This document shows positions 34,425 through 42,998 of a stretch of DNA of 64,000 nucleotides, piece by piece (position 1 is the stretch's first letter; every line of letters begins with the position of its first letter). The stretch is from Streptomyces olivochromogenes (GTDB lineage Bacteria > Actinomycetota > Actinomycetes > Streptomycetales > Streptomycetaceae): contig NZ_KQ948472.1 in the NCBI RefSeq assembly GCF_001514115.1, positions 63,515-127,514 of the forward strand, read 5' to 3'. The notes beneath the pieces were generated by a model. That model was not told where the DNA came from, did no database searches, and worked only from the letters and a program-made list of their open reading frames with translations. The position numbers were made by a program, and so were the translations under genes.

Positions 34425-36038
34425 ATGCCCCCCAGGCACCCCAGGGACGACATAGAAGAGGCCGCCGACGAGTACGCCGCCGCGCCGCTGCTCAATTGTC
34501 TGCTGCGGGAGGTGGGGGAGCCCGCCGAGGGACCCGGAGAGCCTGCCGAGGAATCCGATGAGCCTGCCGAGGACCCCGGCCGGGTCGCCGAGGGCTCCGG
34601 AGTGTTCCGACTGCGACCCAGCGGGCGGCTGCTGCGGGTGCGGGGGACGCGCAGGCCCATGGCGCCCGAGGTGTACGCCGACGGGGCCTGGCATCGGCTC
34701 ACCCACGCCGACCTGGTCAAACTCACCGCCGAGGAACTGCGCGGATTCACCGGTCTGTCCAACCCCGAGCTGCCCGCCGAGATGATCGACAGCCGGGACG
34801 CGGTGGCCACACTGCTCGCCGCGCGCCTGCACGCGACGCCGCCCGCGGACCCGTACATCCGCTCCGAGCAGTCCCTGATCACCGGGCACCCGTACCACCC
34901 GGCGCCCAAGGCCCGGGGCGGCGGACCCGTCGCCGGCTGGCTGCCGTACGCGCCCGAGGCGTACGCCCGCTTCCCGCTGGAGCTGCTCGGCGTGCGGGAG
35001 GACGCGGTCGTCGAGGAGGGCGACACCTCGGCGCTGGACGACTTCGGGCCGTCCCCGGAGGGCTACCGGCTGCTTCCGGCCCACCCCTGGCAGCTCGACC
35101 TGGTCGGCGCCCGCCCGGAGATCCGGGCCGCCTTCGCGGACGGCCGGCTGATCCGCCTGGGCCGCACCGCGCGCCCGCTGTGGCCGACGGCCGCCATCCG
35201 CACGCTCTACGCCCCCGAGGACGACGTCTTCGTCAAGTTCAGCCTCGACGTGCGCATCACCAACGACATCCGCCGGCTGTGGCGCCACGACCTCCTGAAA
35301 CTGCGCCGTACGGACGAGGCGACAGCCGCCGCGTTCGCGAACACGACTACAACTACGACCACGGGGACAAGCTCGGGCACGAGGACCGGCGTGAGCACGG
35401 GCGCCTCCTGGCTGAGCGACCGCGGCTACCGCACCGCCGACTTCGCCTTCGAGGAACTCGCGGTCCTCGTCCGCGACGGGCTGCGTGAGCACGTCGTCCC
35501 CGGCGCGACGCCGCTCCTCGCCGCCGCCCTTGTGGAGGGCTTCGAGGGCAGCCCCCTCGACGGTCTCGCCGACCCGTCCGCCTGGTGGACGGCGTATCTG
35601 CGCCAGGTCGTCCCCCCGGCCCTGGAGGCGTTCGCGCGGCACGGAGTCGTCCTGGAGGCACATCTGCAGAACACGGTGGTGGCCGTGGACGCCGACGGCG
35701 TCCCCGTGCAGGCGCTGTTCCGGGACGCGGAGGGCGTGAAGCTGCTCACGGACGTGGACCGGGCCGCCGGATGGGAGCGGCTGGTCTACTGCCTGATCGT
35801 CAACAACGTGTCAGAACTCGCCGCCCTGCTCGCGGAGGACCACCCGGGCTGGGACCCGTGGCCCGCCGTACGGAGCGAACTGGCCCACCACGGCCTGCCC
35901 GGGATCGCGCACGAGATCGCGGAGTTGCTCGCCGCCCCCACGCTCCCCGGCAAGACGAACCTGCTGCTTCGCTGGACGGGCGCGGACGGCGCGGACGCCC
36001 GCTACCTCCCGCTGCCGAACCCACTGGCCCGCGCCTAG
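34425..36038 (+). CDS. Second NIS synthetase, IucA/IucC family, with Thr-rich insert
   Basis: A 537-residue IucA/IucC enzyme if ATG 34425 is used; ATGs at 34398 and 34407 are alternatives and none has a strong ribosome site. Motifs are ITGHPYHPAPKARGG, LLPAHPWQLDLV, FVKFSLDVRITNDIRRLWR and GVVLEAHLQNTVVAVD. After RRTDEATAAAFAN comes a low-complexity insert of about 25 residues rich in Thr, Ser and Gly (35340-35404) that interrupts the catalytic region, probably as a surface loop. It has a long acidic N-terminal tail. The divergent pair suggests two successive condensations in one siderophore pathway. Confidence 0.88.
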   Translation: MPPRHPRDDIEEAADEYAAAPLLNCLLREVGEPAEGPGEPAEESDEPAEDPGRVAEGSGVFRLRPSGRLLRVRGTRRPMAPEVYADGAWHRLTHADLVKLTAEELRGFTGLSNPELPAEMIDSRDAVATLLAARLHATPPADPYIRSEQSLITGHPYHPAPKARGGGPVAGWLPYAPEAYARFPLELLGVREDAVVEEGDTSALDDFGPSPEGYRLLPAHPWQLDLVGARPEIRAAFADGRLIRLGRTARPLWPTAAIRTLYAPEDDVFVKFSLDVRITNDIRRLWRHDLLKLRRTDEATAAAFANTTTTTTTGTSSGTRTGVSTGASWLSDRGYRTADFAFEELAVLVRDGLREHVVPGATPLLAAALVEGFEGSPLDGLADPSAWWTAYLRQVVPPALEAFARHGVVLEAHLQNTVVAVDADGVPVQALFRDAEGVKLLTDVDRAAGWERLVYCLIVNNVSELAALLAEDHPGWDPWPAVRSELAHHGLPGIAHEIAELLAAPTLPGKTNLLLRWTGADGADARYLPLPNPLARA

Positions 36039-36401
36039 CACCGGGTTCCTCCTCACGCCCTCCCCCTGGCGAACGACCAGCTCAACTCCCGTGCCGGCCC
36101 CTGGATCCGGGCGGACCTCCACCATCGACCCGCCGACCTGGCGAGGTGAACAACAGGGGACGACAGATGAACGTGATGATGGAGCGATTCGACCCGGGCG
36201 GTGTCGCACACACGTCTGCATCCGCGTCCGGTAAACGACGGTACGATCACCGTCGGATTAGTCCGTTGGGTCGCCGCGGGTTCCTCCGCTGTGGGGTCAC
36301 CCCGTCCGTGCCCTGCTTTCCGGGCAGGCCAGGTGCATGGTCCACGTGCGATGTCCGCGCTCTGACGAGCAGCTTGGGTAGGGAAAGGGAGAATCGCTCC
36401 G
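36039..36401. other. Intergenic region before the kinase gene
   Basis: About 360 bp. Open frames here overlap the kinase start or lack a credible start and look non-coding. It contains a CGACGGT/ACCGTCG inverted repeat (36236-36255) and the motif shared with the phosphatase gene (36251-36269), so the kinase promoter is probably here. Confidence 0.5.
36236..36269 (+). promoter_or_regulatory. Inverted repeat plus motif shared with the phosphatase gene upstream region
   Basis: CGACGGT-ACGATC-ACCGTCG (36236-36255) overlaps CGTCGGATTAGTCCGTTGG (36251-36269). The latter matches CGACGGATTAGTTCATTGG at 44343-44361 in 16 of 19 positions. It may be a common regulator or sigma-factor site. Confidence 0.5.
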
Positions 36402-38201
36402 ATGGCCAATGAGGACACCGTGTCCCAAGAGTCGGGCAGCGAACGGGTGATCGCCGGCCGCTACAGTCTGCTGTCGCCCCTCGGCGCGGGCGGCATGGGC
36501 ACCGTGTGGCGCGCCTACGACAAGGTGCTGCACCGCGAGGTTGCCATCAAGGAGGTCCGGGCGCCTGCCGGACTGGCGGCGTCCGACATCGACCGGATGT
36601 ACACGCGGCTGGAGCGTGAGGCGTGGGCCGCGGCCCGGGTGGCGCATCCGAACGTGGTGACCGTCTACGACGTGGCCATGGAGGAGGGCCGCCCGTGGAT
36701 CGTCATGGAGTTGGTCCGCGGCCAGTCGCTGGCCGACCTGCTCAAGGCCGAGGGCCGACTCTCCCCGCAGCGTGCCGCGTCCATCGGTCTCGAGGTGCTC
36801 GCCGCGCTCCAGGCCGCCCACGAGACCGGTGTGCTGCACCGCGACGTGAAACCGGCCAACGTGCTGATAGCCAAGGACGGCCGGGTGGTGCTCACCGATT
36901 TCGGCATCGCCATGATCGAGGGCGACTCCGCGCTCACCATGACCGGTGAAGTCGTCGGATCGCCCGAGTTCCTGGCTCCGGAGCGGGCGTTGGGCCAGCG
37001 GTCCGGGCCCGCGTCGGACCTGTGGTCGCTCGGCGTGCTGCTGTACGCGGCCGTCGAGGCACGCTCCCCCTTCCGCCAGAACACCCCGCTCAGCACCCTG
37101 CGGGCCATCGTGGACGCGGAGTTGCCGCAAGTCCGCCGGGCCGGCACCCTCACTCCGGTCATCGAGGGACTGCTGCGCAAGGATCCGGACGAACGCCTCA
37201 CCGCCGAGCAGGCGGCACAGGAGCTGCGCCTCGTCGGCCAGGGCGGCATCCCCGACGCGGGAATCGTGCAGCCGTCCTCCGACTCCCCGACCGTTTCGAC
37301 GCAGCCCACGACACGCACGTCTCCCGCGGATCCTGGGGAACAGCCCACGGTCACGCACTCCTTGGCGCAGCCCACGGTCGTTGATCCCTTGGCGCAGGCG
37401 ACGGTCGCGGAACCTTCGGCGCAGGCGGCGGGCGCGGATCCCGTGACGCAGCCCACGGTCGCTGATCCCCTGGCGCAGGCGAAGGCCGCGGATCCTTCGG
37501 CGCAGCCCACGGTCACGCATGTCCTGGCGCAGGCGACGGGCGCGGATCCTTCGGCGCAGCCCGCGGTCGCGGATCCCGCTGCGTTGGATCCGCGCGCCGC
37601 GGGAACACCCGCCTCCTCCGTCCCCCCGGTTGACGCGCGGCGCAGCCGGCGCAGCATCGCGCTCGTGGCCGCGGGCGTGTCCCTGTGCGTGCTGGCGCTG
37701 GCCGGGGTGGGCTATGCGCTCATGAACGACGGAAACGGAAGTGGAGATCGGCAGAGCGCCGGCGCCACCACAGGGGCGGGTTCGGCCTCGAAAAACGCCG
37801 GGAACGCCACCGCCGCGAGCACACAGGGCGGCGACCAAGGCGCCTCCGCCACCCTGGGGGTGCGGGTGACGGTGACGGGTTCGCACACGACGTACTCGGG
37901 ACAGTGCCCGCCGCCGAGCGAGCAGGCGCCCACCTTTACGGCGACGTTCACGGTGGACCGGCTCCCGGCCCAGTTCTCCTACCGCTGGGTGTCCAAGGAC
38001 GGCTCGGTGACCGATCCGCACTGGAGGACGCTGGTGTTCTCGGACGACGGAGGGCTCAGCAAGCAGGACACGGTGAGCCTGAGCACGTGGGCGGAAGCCG
38101 GAAAGCTCGAGAGCGAGATCGGCGTGGAGCTCAAGGCACCCGTGCACGGCAAGTCCAACATGGTGCCCCTGTCGCTGACTTGCGAGAACGGAACGAACTG
38201 A
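36402..38201 (+). CDS. Membrane serine/threonine protein kinase with extracellular beta domain
   Basis: A 599-residue PknB-type kinase. The kinase domain covers about 20-285: P-loop GAGGMG (28-33), Lys50 in VAIKEV, catalytic HRDVKPANV near 147, DFG near 166, and GSPEFLAPERAL. A Pro/Ala linker of 9-residue repeats (consensus SAQPTVADP, about 312-395) leads to one membrane helix (about 417-440) and an extracellular region with two cysteines (QCPPPSEQ and SLTCENG), predicted to be an Ig-like sensor. ATG 36402 follows AAGGGAG. The next gene encodes an FHA protein, a likely phospho-Thr-binding partner. Confidence 0.94.
   Translation: MANEDTVSQESGSERVIAGRYSLLSPLGAGGMGTVWRAYDKVLHREVAIKEVRAPAGLAASDIDRMYTRLEREAWAAARVAHPNVVTVYDVAMEEGRPWIVMELVRGQSLADLLKAEGRLSPQRAASIGLEVLAALQAAHETGVLHRDVKPANVLIAKDGRVVLTDFGIAMIEGDSALTMTGEVVGSPEFLAPERALGQRSGPASDLWSLGVLLYAAVEARSPFRQNTPLSTLRAIVDAELPQVRRAGTLTPVIEGLLRKDPDERLTAEQAAQELRLVGQGGIPDAGIVQPSSDSPTVSTQPTTRTSPADPGEQPTVTHSLAQPTVVDPLAQATVAEPSAQAAGADPVTQPTVADPLAQAKAADPSAQPTVTHVLAQATGADPSAQPAVADPAALDPRAAGTPASSVPPVDARRSRRSIALVAAGVSLCVLALAGVGYALMNDGNGSGDRQSAGATTGAGSASKNAGNATAASTQGGDQGASATLGVRVTVTGSHTTYSGQCPPPSEQAPTFTATFTVDRLPAQFSYRWVSKDGSVTDPHWRTLVFSDDGGLSKQDTVSLSTWAEAGKLESEIGVELKAPVHGKSNMVPLSLTCENGTN
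37337..37590 (+). repeat. 27-bp in-frame repeats encoding the kinase linker
   Basis: About nine 27-bp units such as TCGGCGCAGCCCACGGTCGC followed by GGATCC-like ends encode 9-residue units (L/S)AQPTVADP. Purifying in-frame repetition suggests a flexible spacer between kinase and membrane helix whose length may vary between strains. Confidence 0.8.
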
Positions 38202-38280
38202 GGCACGCCGTCCGGGCACCGACCGACGGCTCGGACCGCCTTGCGGAGCGGGGCGGCCCTCGGTCCGGGCCGTCCCGTGC

Positions 38281-38340
38281 CCGGAGTTCTCCTGCGCGGC
38301 GAGGTGTCCGGAGTTCTCCTGTGGCGCGGTGAGGTGTCCG
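38281..38340. repeat. Imperfect direct repeat downstream of the kinase gene
   Basis: Two copies (27 and 30 bp) start CCGGAGTTCTCCTG and end GAGGTGT, with a trailing CCGG. They lie in the 297-bp gap between kinase and FHA gene. Downstream of them, AT-richer sequence with TTTGTCGCAAG could hold the FHA gene promoter. Confidence 0.6.
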
Positions 38341-38498
38341 GATCGCGGCCCCGCGACGAGGCGCGGAACGAATTTGTCGCAAGAATCGAACTAAACCAGG
38401 TCACGTTCACGTTTGAGTGAAGGCTCCGGTCTCGTGTCGGGTCAGCCGCGTCACGCGGTCTCTCTTTCGCAGTTGGATGTCGTTCATAAGGAGTATGA

Positions 38499-40439
38499 GT
38501 GCCATCGGTCATCCTGGGGCAAACGGGCCCCTTCACTGGTCAAAGCGTGGTCCTGAGCGCTGCTCCACTGACGTTCGGTCGCAAGAGCGACAACGACGTC
38601 GTGATCGTCAGCGCCAACGCCTCCCGTCTGCACGCCGAAATCCTCGAGGAGGATGCCGGCTTCGTGCTCTATGACCGCAACAGCCGGAACGGCACCTTCG
38701 TCAACGACCAGCGCATCACACGGCATGCACTGCGCTCCGGCGACCGCATCCGAATCGGTGAGGAGACGTTCCTCTTCGAGTCGGAGGACGCCATCGAGAC
38801 GATGATGGATCTCTCCCACCTCGACGCACCCCGGGTGAGCGCCTCCGCGGACCCCGGCGTGCTCAGGGTCACCATCACCGGCGGAGGCCCGGTGGGCCTC
38901 GCCTTCGCGCTGACGCTGGAGAACATGCTGCGCGGGCGGGTCTCGATCACGGTCTACGAAGGGCGGTGGACCAAGAACGGCTCCACCGTCGTCTGGAAGG
39001 ACGAGACCCAGGGGAACGTCCGTCGACAGCAGGTCGTGACCGTCCAGAGCCGGCAGTACCTCGCTCTGCCCGAGGACATACAGTCGGCGCTGTTCGAGGA
39101 CGTGGGCGACTATTCGGAAATGTGGCCCGTCGGACCGGACTCCGTGGACGGCCTGCCTCCCCGCAACATCCGGATCGCCTACATCGAGGACCGCCTGCTG
39201 GAGTTGGCGAACAAGAACGCCGCGATCCGGCTGGTGGCGGAGCGGTTCGACCCGTCGGAGCACCAGAGTCGGCTCGCGCAGGAACACGTCCTGGCGATCT
39301 GCGAAGGCGGACGATCCCGCACGCGGGAGCACTACGCCGACCGCTTCGGCGCGGCCGACGCCTCGATCTACTCCCTTGACGGCGACCACCTGCAGGACGT
39401 GGTGCTGGGGCTTCGGGTCAAGTCCCCGCTCTCGGACCAGATGAGCGTCCTGCTGACCGTGTCGCAGAACAGGTTTCTTCTCAACTCGCTGCGCGGCGAG
39501 GGCTTCTTGAACATGCGGCTCACCCGCGAGGAGGCCCGCAACGTGATCGGCATCGACCCGGTCCGTCAGGTCTTCGAGGAGTGCATCGCCGCTCGCCCCT
39601 GCGTCATGAGCCGCGAAGAGGACCACGAGTTCCGCTGTCCCACGCACGGAACCCTCTTCCTGCCCGCCCTGCTGCGCAGTTCACCCCTGTGGAAGCGGAT
39701 CCGGGAGGGGCTGAAGCTGTTCGGCGTCCCGGAGAACGACCTCACCGCGATCACGTCGTTCCGGCTGGACATGGTGCAGCGCCCGCGGTTCACGGCGCAG
39801 CTGAGCCGACCGACCGCGACGGGCCCCGGTACGTACGGTCTTCTGCTGGGCGACGCGGCCAACGCCATCCACTTCTGGCCGGGCCGCGGTCTCAACAGCG
39901 GTCTCGCCTCCGCCACTTCGCTCGCTCGTTCCCTCAGCCGCACATGGCAGGGAAGGCCGCTGCGCGACGCCGACTTCATCCGGCACGAGGCGGCCATGTC
40001 CATGCTTCAGTACCGGCACAAGAGCCGGGCCTGGAACGCCATGGTCACCACCGACGAACAAGGCGTCACCCGCGCCATCAAGGACATCATCGCCCGCAGC
40101 ATGGAACCGGAACCCGGCGACGGCTCCGAACCCGAGCACGCGTCCCTCGACGCCCTGCTGGAGCGCATGACCGCGATACGCGAGCGCCTCGCGACCCGTC
40201 TCCCCGGTATGCCTACCGACGAGGAACTGCGCAACCACCTCTTGACGCTGGACCCGGCCACGCTCCGCACGCTGCAGGAAAGCGGTGCGTGGGACACGCT
40301 GATCGTCGGCGGCGAGGAAGCCGACATCGACCTCTTCTACCAATCGGACTCCCCCGTCTACGTCCCGCGCCCCGTCGACCCGCGGATCGGCCCGCCGGCC
40401 CTCGTCCCGCAGGATTCCGTGCCCTCCAACCCGGTCTGA
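38499..40439 (+). CDS. FHA-domain flavoprotein monooxygenase-like protein
   Basis: A 646-residue fusion. Residues 1-100 form an FHA phosphothreonine-binding domain: GR (27-28), SRLHAE (42-47) and NSRNGTFVN (61-69) supply the usual phosphopeptide-contact residues. From 121 a group A flavin monooxygenase fold follows: VTITGGGPVGLAFALTLE (GxGxxG 128-133), a DG-like motif CEGGRSRTREHY, and the FAD ribityl motif LLLGDAANAIHFWPGRG near 450. The last 130 residues have no match I know. GTG 38499 has AAGGAG 6 nt upstream. A Ser/Thr kinase gene precedes it. The flavin substrate is unknown. Confidence 0.88.
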   Translation: MPSVILGQTGPFTGQSVVLSAAPLTFGRKSDNDVVIVSANASRLHAEILEEDAGFVLYDRNSRNGTFVNDQRITRHALRSGDRIRIGEETFLFESEDAIETMMDLSHLDAPRVSASADPGVLRVTITGGGPVGLAFALTLENMLRGRVSITVYEGRWTKNGSTVVWKDETQGNVRRQQVVTVQSRQYLALPEDIQSALFEDVGDYSEMWPVGPDSVDGLPPRNIRIAYIEDRLLELANKNAAIRLVAERFDPSEHQSRLAQEHVLAICEGGRSRTREHYADRFGAADASIYSLDGDHLQDVVLGLRVKSPLSDQMSVLLTVSQNRFLLNSLRGEGFLNMRLTREEARNVIGIDPVRQVFEECIAARPCVMSREEDHEFRCPTHGTLFLPALLRSSPLWKRIREGLKLFGVPENDLTAITSFRLDMVQRPRFTAQLSRPTATGPGTYGLLLGDAANAIHFWPGRGLNSGLASATSLARSLSRTWQGRPLRDADFIRHEAAMSMLQYRHKSRAWNAMVTTDEQGVTRAIKDIIARSMEPEPGDGSEPEHASLDALLERMTAIRERLATRLPGMPTDEELRNHLLTLDPATLRTLQESGAWDTLIVGGEEADIDLFYQSDSPVYVPRPVDPRIGPPALVPQDSVPSNPV

Positions 40440-40462
40440 GGCCGGGCGGGACATTCCGCGCC

Positions 40463-40516
40463 GAGGAGAACACGGCTCCGCTTCTTCCCGGAGAAGAGGA
40501 CAGTCGTGTTCTCCTC
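40463..40516 (+). terminator. Nested hairpin after the FHA flavoprotein gene
   Basis: GAGGAGAACACG (40463-40474) pairs perfectly with CGTGTTCTCCTC (40505-40516), and CTTCT/AGAAG (40481-40485, 40492-40496) nests inside. It begins about 20 nt after the stop. Confidence 0.6.
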
Positions 40517-40571
40517 CAGCGTCTTTCAGGGGGCGTGCCGCGTTACGCGGTCGATGTGCCCACGGTTCTGT

Positions 40572-40596
40572 GGCACCGGCACCGGCACCGGCACCG
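40572..40596. repeat. GGCACC hexanucleotide repeat
   Basis: Four consecutive GGCACC units followed by GGCGGCGGC mark the upstream edge of the decayed phosphatase gene. In its reading frame this codes for Ala-Pro repeats. Confidence 0.6.
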
Positions 40597-40743
40597 GCGG
40601 CGGCGACGGTTGGGGTGGGGGCGGCTACTGAAAAAGGGCGGCTACCAAGAAACAGGTCAGGCGTTCCCGGCCGGGCCGACCCTAGGCACCCAGGGCACGA
40701 CAGCCACTGGGCTACGTCCGCGGACGCACCACAACCGTCAGCC

Positions 40744-41765
40744 CTCGAGATGCTCCACGCCTCCCGGAGCCCGATCGCCCAGCACGCCGTCGACGTGGCA
40801 GTCCGCCATCGGCTTGCGCGATCGGAGACATCGGGCGACTGGATCGAGCTCGTCGCGCTGCCCGAGAACCGCGTGCCATGGCCGTGGGCAGTGTGGTGGG
40901 GGGCGGCCCGCGCGCCCGCGCCTGGATCGGCCGGCTGCGCGGCGCGGTCCGCAACCTCGCCTCGACCGGCCTGCCGCCCGACGAACTCCTGAGCCGTCTC
41001 GATCATCTCGCGACCCGGTGGGGCCACGGCCCTGACGCACGGCAGGGCTTTTTCAGGGGAGCGACCTGCCTCTATGCGATCTACGACCCGGTCTCCCGGC
41101 ACTGCGCGGTGTCGCGGGCCGGGCATCGGCCGCCCGCGGTGATCAGTCCCCATGGCCGGGTGGAATTCCCCGACGTGCCGCCGGGCCGCCCCTCGGCCTG
41201 GGCGGCGGCTCCTTCACCACAGCGGAGTGGGAGGTGCCCGAGGGCAGCCAACTGGTGCTCTACGGCCACGGCCTGATCCAGCGTCGAGGAAGGGGCACGG
41301 ATGCCGGTTTCGCACTGCTGCGGAGGGTTCTGAGCCGAGCTGCCGCCCGGAAAGGCGTTGTGGGCCCGGAGGAGACCTGCGCGGCCGTGTTCGAGGCACT
41401 GCTCCCAGTCCGTCCCGGCGGAGCCGTCGCGCTGATGGTCGCCCGCACTCGCGGCATGCGACCTGATCAGGTCGCCGACTGGGATGTTTCCTCAGAGCCG
41501 GCGGCGGTGGCGGACCTGCGCGCTGCTGTTGCGCGCCGGCTTGCGCACTGGGGCCTGGACGACCTTGCCTTCACGACCGAGTTGATCCTCAGCGAGCTGG
41601 TGAACAACGCCATTCGCTACACCACTGGTCCGATCCACCTTCGGCTGCTCTGTGACCACGCCCTCACGTGTGAAGTGTTCGACTCCAGCACCGCGATTCC
41701 CCATCCCCATCAGGCGTCCACCATGGACGAGGGCGATGCGCCCTTGCTGGACGGAGTATCCAAGG
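40744..41765 (+). pseudogene. Decayed SpoIIE/PP2C phosphatase-HATPase gene
   Basis: Three reading frames must be joined to follow the homology with the intact protein at 44514-46967. GDWIELVALPENRVP ends near 40875, RGAVRNLASTGLPPDELLS to GRVEFPDVPPG continues in a second frame, and a shift near 41185 leads to VPEGSQLVLYGHGLIQ and the HATPase part TTELILSELVNNAIRYTTG. The metal-binding motif GDVVGHG has become GSVVGGG, and the PAS/GAF half is missing. The end is cut at about 41765, where sequence homologous to the PucR-like gene begins on the other strand. Confidence 0.85.
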
Positions 41766-42903
41766 ACTGCACGGTGTTCTTGTGGAGAATCTGAGCGCTG
41801 GCGGTGGCGGTGTAACTGCAGCCGGTGCCGAGGAATAGCTGCACGGTCTCGCGAAGCCGTGCGCCGCTCTCGTCGTCGACGGCCAAGGGTCCCAGGATGC
41901 CCCACACCCAGGAGCGCATGTCGTCGATGTTCGTGGCCATCAAGGCGATGGGACCGACATGGGAGAAGTTCGTGAACTGCGGGACTGGACTGGCCGCTGC
42001 CGCAAGTTCCTGCGTGCGTACTGCCTGGCGGTGAGTGGAGCGGAATCCCTCGATGCCGTAGCCCACGCGTCCAGCGCACACGTGCACGGAAGGATCGCAG
42101 CGCTCGACGACGTCCGACACCTGTTGCCAGGAGACGTCGCCGTGCGAGCCGAGCGGCAGCCAGGCCCAGGACACAACGGCGTCGCGGGGGACGAAAAGCG
42201 GCCTGGCGGGGCAGTCCAGCTTCTGGGCGACCTCGTTGGTGATCCGGTGGAGTCGGGCCAGTCCCTCACCCCCGCCCGTCAGTGTGGGCAGCCAGGCCAC
42301 CAGTCCGAGGTGGTGCTGTCGGAGCCGGTAACCAAGGGCTGGTTCGGCCCAGTTGAGGTCGACGTCCTTCTCGGTGAGGATGTCCCGCACACGCGCGGCG
42401 CGCGCGGCGGTCTGGCTGAGCAGCCAGTGATCGCGTTCCTGTTGGTAGACCGCGATGACATGCTCGGTCACCCGGTCGTTGAAACAGAAGGCCACCTGCA
42501 GCATGCGGCGGGTGGTCGCGGTGGCGAGATCCACGTCTGCGCCCTGCCGGTTGAGTTCGTCCAGACACCATTGCAGAAAACGCCAGTGGCCGAGCCTGTG
42601 GGCCCTGATCAGCGTGCTGATGGGGATTTCCCTCTGAGCCAGCCTCCTGGCGTACTCAAGAGCAGCCGCGGGCCCTTCGATCTTGTCCAGAGGAATGTCG
42701 TTCTCGAAAACGTGCAGCAACGTGGCGGAATTTTCCGCGATGGTCGCCTGCATGATTTTAATGAAGGTCGCGTCGCCCCTGAGCTCCGGAATCTCGGCAA
42801 GTACATACTCTTCTGTGTCGCGGCTGAGTTCCGGGAGGTGTGACCCTACGTTCTCCGCGACCACGGACAGTTGTTTCGCAGCCTCTGGATGCTCCGCAGC
42901 CAT
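41710..42903 (-). CDS. PucR-like regulator paralogue lacking the C-terminal HTH
   Basis: A 397-residue protein nearly identical in its middle to the 420-residue gene at 42999-44261. The N-terminal part (LPELSRDTEEYVLAEIPELR) is an RsbRD-like helical domain and the centre a GGDEF-like/CdaR domain. The homology stops at LHKNTVQ, just where the HTH_30 helix (YRIRKAEEIMG in the other copy) should begin; a short unrelated tail follows. It is therefore probably a non-DNA-binding, inactive product. TAGCAT is placed 6 nt before ATG 42903, as in the other copy, so the message is likely leaderless. Confidence 0.8.
   Translation of the reverse strand: MAAEHPEAAKQLSVVAENVGSHLPELSRDTEEYVLAEIPELRGDATFIKIMQATIAENSATLLHVFENDIPLDKIEGPAAALEYARRLAQREIPISTLIRAHRLGHWRFLQWCLDELNRQGADVDLATATTRRMLQVAFCFNDRVTEHVIAVYQQERDHWLLSQTAARAARVRDILTEKDVDLNWAEPALGYRLRQHHLGLVAWLPTLTGGGEGLARLHRITNEVAQKLDCPARPLFVPRDAVVSWAWLPLGSHGDVSWQQVSDVVERCDPSVHVCAGRVGYGIEGFRSTHRQAVRTQELAAAASPVPQFTNFSHVGPIALMATNIDDMRSWVWGILGPLAVDDESGARLRETVQLFLGTGCSYTATASAQILHKNTVQSLDTPSSKGASPSSMVDA
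41991..42472. repeat. Near-identical direct repeat block, copy 1 (with 43349-43830)
   Basis: About 480 bp match 43349-43830 at an offset of 1358 bp with only about three mismatches seen, while flanking parts of the two genes differ much more. This indicates recent gene conversion or a recent exchange between the paralogues. Confidence 0.85.
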
Positions 42904-42998
42904 ACCTCGATGCTACAGGGACGTCCGTTTCCCGCTTCTTCGGGACGCGACAGGCCGCACTCCGGCAGCGCATGCGCACGGTCGGCCTGCTGCCCGCC

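Noticed and set aside
36297..38219. 640-codon minus-strand frame opposite the Ser/Thr kinase
   Set aside because: The kinase has all catalytic motifs on the plus strand.
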